Below are positions 61,265-64,000 of a DNA stretch of 64,000 nucleotides, piece by piece. The stretch spans positions 1 to 64,000 of the forward strand of contig JALEJS010000005.1 in assembly GCA_022769545.1 (NCBI GenBank). Direction: 5' to 3'. The first letter of the stretch is position 1; each line of letters begins with the position of its first letter. This DNA comes from Blautia sp. (GTDB lineage Bacteria > Bacillota > Clostridia > Lachnospirales > Lachnospiraceae). Position numbers and translations under genes: made by a program. The notes beneath the pieces are model-generated. The model had not been told where the DNA came from. It worked only from the letters and a program-made list of their open reading frames with translations, and did not search any database.

Positions 61265-62578
61265 ATGATATACCAGGAGAACATGACCATAGAAGAAAAA
61301 CTGTCCATTCTGGCAGATGCAGCCAAATACGATGTTGCCTGCACCTCCAGCGGAGTGAATCGGAATGGGGACGGGACTGGAATCGGCAACAGCATGGCCA
61401 GTGGGATCTGCCACAGCTTTTCGGGGGACGGCAGATGCATCAGTCTGCTGAAAATACTGTATACAAATGAGTGTGTCTTTGACTGCAAATATTGTGTAAA
61501 CCGCAGGTCGAATGACGTGGTGCGGGCGAGCTTCACACCGGAGGAGGTCTGCCGCCTGACCATCCAGTTTTACCGCAGAAATTATATTGAAGGACTGTTT
61601 CTGAGCTCCGGGGTGAAAGGAAGCCCGGATGCCACTATGGAAGCACTCTGCGAGACGGTACGGCTTCTTCGGCAGAAATATCATTTTCAGGGATATATTC
61701 ATCTGAAAGCAATTCCAGGGGCTTCTCCGGAGCTGATCGAACAGGCAGGTTGTCTGGCGGACCGAATGAGTGTCAATATGGAGCTTCCCACAGCAGAAGG
61801 CCTGAAACGTCTGGCACCTCATAAAAGCCGCCAGACCATTCTGCGCCCGATGAAGCAGATTCAGCTGCGCAGGGAGGAAAACAAAAATGAACTGGTGCTG
61901 TACCGACATGCCCCCAGATTTGTCCCGGCGGGACAGAGTACCCAGATGATCATCGGTGCCGCGGGAGAGAGTGATTTTCAGATTGTCTCCATGGCAGAAG
62001 CACTTTATAAGGGATATTCTCTGAAACGGGTATTTTATTCTGCCTTTGTTCCGGTCAATGAGGACAAAGAACTGCCAAGTCTTCCGGGGGGACCGCCGCT
62101 GCTGCGGGAACACAGACTGTACCAGGCAGACTGGCTGCTTCGCTTCTACGGATTTCAGGCTTCGGAGCTCCTTTCGGAAAAAAGGCCTAATTTCAACCTT
62201 TTGCTGGATCCGAAATGCGACTGGGCCCTGGGGCATCTGGAGCATTTTCCGGTGGAAATCAATCAGGCGGATTTTTATTCTCTGGTGCGCGTTCCCGGGA
62301 TCGGGGATAAATCTGCCAGAAGAATCGTGCAGGCCAGGAGGCATCACAGTCTGGATTTTCCAGATCTGAAAAAAATCGGTGTTGTTCTGAAACGGGCACT
62401 TTATTTTATAACCTGCAGCGGAAAGATGATGTACCACACCAGACTGGAAGAGGATTATATTCTGCGGGGACTGATGGATGGAAAAATGCCGAAAAGCCGG
62501 CAGGAGGAGATCACCTACCGTCAGATGTCGCTGTTTGAGGATGGATTTCTTCAGAAAGGAGGCACTGCCAATGGATGA
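61265..62578 (+). CDS. putative DNA modification/repair radical SAM protein (TIGR03916 type)
   Basis: A 437-aa protein with GGCGGGG upstream. Radical-SAM cluster cysteines Cys70, Cys74 and Cys77 (CVFDCKYC) follow the conserved CTSSGVNRNGDGTGIGNSMASGICHSF start. The barrel continues (SSGVKGSPDATMEAL, VNMELPTAEGLKRLAP); at about residues 340-375 there is a helix-hairpin-helix DNA-binding motif (LVRVPGIGDKSARRIVQARR). Overlaps the next gene by 8 bases. Members are paired with TIGR03915 proteins and thought to act in DNA repair linked to uracil-DNA glycosylase-like domains; the reaction is not established. SOS-box control supports the repair role. Confidence 0.88.
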   Translation: MIYQENMTIEEKLSILADAAKYDVACTSSGVNRNGDGTGIGNSMASGICHSFSGDGRCISLLKILYTNECVFDCKYCVNRRSNDVVRASFTPEEVCRLTIQFYRRNYIEGLFLSSGVKGSPDATMEALCETVRLLRQKYHFQGYIHLKAIPGASPELIEQAGCLADRMSVNMELPTAEGLKRLAPHKSRQTILRPMKQIQLRREENKNELVLYRHAPRFVPAGQSTQMIIGAAGESDFQIVSMAEALYKGYSLKRVFYSAFVPVNEDKELPSLPGGPPLLREHRLYQADWLLRFYGFQASELLSEKRPNFNLLLDPKCDWALGHLEHFPVEINQADFYSLVRVPGIGDKSARRIVQARRHHSLDFPDLKKIGVVLKRALYFITCSGKMMYHTRLEEDYILRGLMDGKMPKSRQEEITYRQMSLFEDGFLQKGGTANG

Positions 62579-63359
62579 CAGACTGATATTGCTGTGTGAG
62601 GACAGCACAGATGGAATGTTTACAGCGGTTTACGACGGCTGGACGTTTCAGCTGCATGGAAAAGAAGTAGAGATCCGTAGCACCGATGAATATGAGCCGG
62701 AGCTGTTCTGCAGCTTCAGAAGAATCGAAACGGATCCGGAAAAGGCGGAAAAGGTAGTGTCCTCTGTCCGGAAAAAGCTGGGAATCCGTGTGTACGAAGA
62801 TATCTGTTATGTGGCGGCTTCCTCGCGAGCCGTCGACAAAGGTACGGTTATTTTCCGGCTTTTGTGGAAAGCACTCCGGAGCAGACCATATCGCAGGGAT
62901 ATCATGGAAGAACTGACCGATCCATGGGTGATCCGCGCACTGAAGATCCGGATTCAGGTATGGCATGAATTTCATCGGATGCTGGGCTTTGTCCGGTTTC
63001 GGGAACTGAGCGGGGAAATCCTTTATTCGGAAATCACGCCGGATAATGATATTCTGGCACTTCTCGGTCCTCATTTTGAAAATCGCTTTCCAAACGAAAA
63101 CTGGATGATCTGTGATAAAAAAAGGAAGAAAGTGCTGGTGCATCCCAGACAGAAGACAAGCTATCTCTATTATCCGGTTTCCCGGGCAGAGAAGAATGCA
63201 TCGGATCTGGCGCAGCCGGAGGAATACGAAGAACTCTGGAAGGTGTTCTGCCGTCAGATCACGATCCATGAGCGGAAGAATCCGGGTCTGCAGGGGCAGA
63301 TGCTTCCGTTGAAGTATCGCGTGAACATGACGGAATTCACGGAAACCGTTCAGCCTTAG
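62571..63359 (+). CDS. TIGR03915 family putative DNA repair protein (DUF4130)
   Basis: A 262-aa protein; ATG 62571 overlaps the preceding stop in ATGGATGA. Starts ILLCEDSTDGMFTAVYDGW; central WVIRALKIRIQVWHEFHRMLGFVRFREL; later LALLGPHFENRFPNENWMICDKKRKKVLVHP. It is the standard partner of the radical-SAM gene upstream; in other bacteria it is sometimes fused to a uracil-DNA glycosylase domain. The biochemical role is unknown. Its last 16 bases form one arm of a predicted branched RNA. Confidence 0.88.
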   Translation: MDDRLILLCEDSTDGMFTAVYDGWTFQLHGKEVEIRSTDEYEPELFCSFRRIETDPEKAEKVVSSVRKKLGIRVYEDICYVAASSRAVDKGTVIFRLLWKALRSRPYRRDIMEELTDPWVIRALKIRIQVWHEFHRMLGFVRFRELSGEILYSEITPDNDILALLGPHFENRFPNENWMICDKKRKKVLVHPRQKTSYLYYPVSRAEKNASDLAQPEEYEELWKVFCRQITIHERKNPGLQGQMLPLKYRVNMTEFTETVQP

Positions 63360-63419
63360 CTGCATTCGCAGCGGAAAAGACTGGGGAGCAGTCGGGTCGA
63401 GCTGTATGGCTGAACGGTT
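63344..63419 (+). ncRNA. predicted three-way-junction RNA at the end of the repair operon
   Basis: An outer 12-bp stem, AACCGTTCAGCC (63344-63355) with GGCTGAACGGTT (63408-63419), encloses two exact hairpins: GCTGC-ATTC-GCAGC (63359-63372) and GACTG-GGGAG-CAGTC (63379-63393). The left arm overlaps the stop region of the TIGR03915 gene. No T run follows, so this is not a standard terminator. It could be a 3'-end stability structure, a processed RNA, or a leader element for the helicase gene 100 bases downstream. Confidence 0.5.
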
Positions 63420-63470
63420 ACAATCTGCGAAATGATCTGAAAAAAACAGAATGCGAAAATCTCCGGATAG

Positions 63471-63479
63471 TGATATAAT
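63471..63479 (+). promoter_or_regulatory. extended -10 promoter before the nuclease/helicase-like gene
   Basis: TG at 63471-63472 precedes TATAAT (63474-63479); the -35 is weak. Confidence 0.5.
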
Positions 63480-63521
63480 CGTAGGCAATAAGCAGTGCCA
63501 AAATCATTACAGGAGAAAAAA

Positions 63522-64000
63522 ATGGAAAAACCGGTCGTTCATATATCCGTCAGAAATCTGGTGGAATTCATTCTGAGAAGCGGTGATCTGGACAGCCGCA
63601 AAACCACAGCTGATAAAGAAGCGATGCAGAAAGGCAGCCGGATTCACCGGAAAATCCAGCGGCAGATGGGAAGCGCCTATCAGGCAGAGGTTCCTTTAAA
63701 ATATGACACAGAATTTGAGGATCTGATCATTCAGGCAGAGGGCCGTGCGGACGGGATCTTCGCGGAAGAGGGAAAAACATGGATTGATGAGATAAAAGGT
63801 ACTTTCCAGAACCTGAATCATCTGGAACAGCCGGTGGAGGTTCACCGTGCACAGGCCATGTGCTATGCGTGGTACCGGGCCGAACAGCAGGGGCTGGAAT
63901 CCATCGGGATTCAGATCACATATGTAAATATGGATACAGAAGAAATCCGCAGATTTCGGGAGGAAATATCTGTGTCCGCACTGAGCGAATGGTATCGGTC
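63522..64000 (+). CDS. N-terminal part of a PD-(D/E)XK nuclease/DinG-like helicase, cut by window end
   Basis: At least 159 residues from ATG 63522 (AGGAG upstream). Starts VHISVRNLVEFILRSGDLD, then GSRIHRKIQRQMGSAYQAEVPL, IIQAEGRADGIFAEEGKTWIDEIKGT and HRAQAMCYAWY. The ADGIF...WIDEIKG pair is a PD-(D/E)XK nuclease active site, and the later HRAQ matches the conserved Gln motif. In Clostridia this start normally belongs to a large ATP-dependent helicase (DEAD_2/DinG-like). The rest lies outside the window. It may be functionally linked to the repair pair upstream. Confidence 0.8.
   Translation, partial: MEKPVVHISVRNLVEFILRSGDLDSRKTTADKEAMQKGSRIHRKIQRQMGSAYQAEVPLKYDTEFEDLIIQAEGRADGIFAEEGKTWIDEIKGTFQNLNHLEQPVEVHRAQAMCYAWYRAEQQGLESIGIQITYVNMDTEEIRRFREEISVSALSEWYR

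Noticed and set aside
1-64000. CRISPR arrays, tRNA or rRNA genes, prophage
   Set aside because: No regularly spaced direct repeats, cloverleaf sequences, rRNA segments or phage structural genes were seen on either strand.

Overview
The window looks like a chromosomal segment of a gut Clostridia, most likely Lachnospiraceae. The evidence is a moderate base composition, strong AGGAGG-type ribosome sites, frequent TTG/GTG starts, an Rnf operon in the order C-D(G)-E-A-B, YesM/YesN two-component pairs, CUT1/CUT2 sugar ABC transporters, and a LexA-type (GAAC-N4-GTTC) SOS box. All genes but one ALDH and its broken neighbour lie on the plus strand. The family-level assignment is inference from gene content.

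0-2.1 kb is a small, AT-richer accessory patch. It holds gene ends (a membrane-protein tail and an RlmD-like remnant), a DUF5655 fragment and a RhuM-family gene. Two directly oriented ~97-bp repeats with 14-bp inverted ends (GGTGCCAGGTACTC) bracket the patch. 2.1-10 kb holds metabolic and signalling genes: VOC protein, nitroreductase, AAA-CYTH protein, HAD phosphatase, membrane methyltransferase, GH3-type acyl-amide synthetase, and a membrane GAF/GGDEF/HD-GYP protein with a degenerate GGDEF site.

10-18.2 kb is a sugar-sensing and uptake locus: soluble binding protein, ABC ATPase and permease, then a membrane-anchored paralogue of that binding protein, a histidine kinase, a NarL-type regulator, and an orphan anchored family-1 binding protein. 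18.2-18.8 kb carries tandem repeats. 18.8-23.2 kb holds TrkA/TrkH potassium uptake and an AbgA-like amidohydrolase with a palindrome over its promoter. 23.3-29.7 kb is the Rnf energy-conserving complex, with RnfD and RnfG fused, plus ApbE flavin transferase and a NusG-domain-II protein.

29.8-38 kb is a second sugar-type locus: two binding proteins, a LacI regulator, ATPase, permease, a Tm-1-like ATP-binding protein and a PEP-hydrolase-family TIM barrel. It separates the ApbE/NusG-II genes from a Gx transporter gene that is often found with them. 38-46.1 kb has an acyltransferase, an L,D-transpeptidase, an ALDH next to a truncated Fe-alcohol dehydrogenase, a GlgX-like debranching enzyme and TrmO.

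46.2-59.3 kb is a glycan-use locus: YesM/YesN regulators, a CUT1 transporter without its own ATPase, two GH31 enzymes (one YicI-like alpha-xylosidase), YesL, and a GH127 beta-L-arabinofuranosidase. 59.4-64 kb holds aspartate kinase, a structured intergenic region, an SOS-box-controlled radical-SAM/TIGR03915 DNA-repair pair, a predicted branched RNA, and the start of a nuclease-helicase-like gene cut by the window edge.

The best candidates for under-described biology are the anchored binding-protein/two-component module (13.9-18.2 kb), the Tm-1/PEP-hydrolase transport operon (29.9-37.9 kb), the repeat-bounded RhuM cassette, and the SOS-regulated repair pair with the adjacent structured RNA. 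No tRNA, rRNA or CRISPR array was seen.
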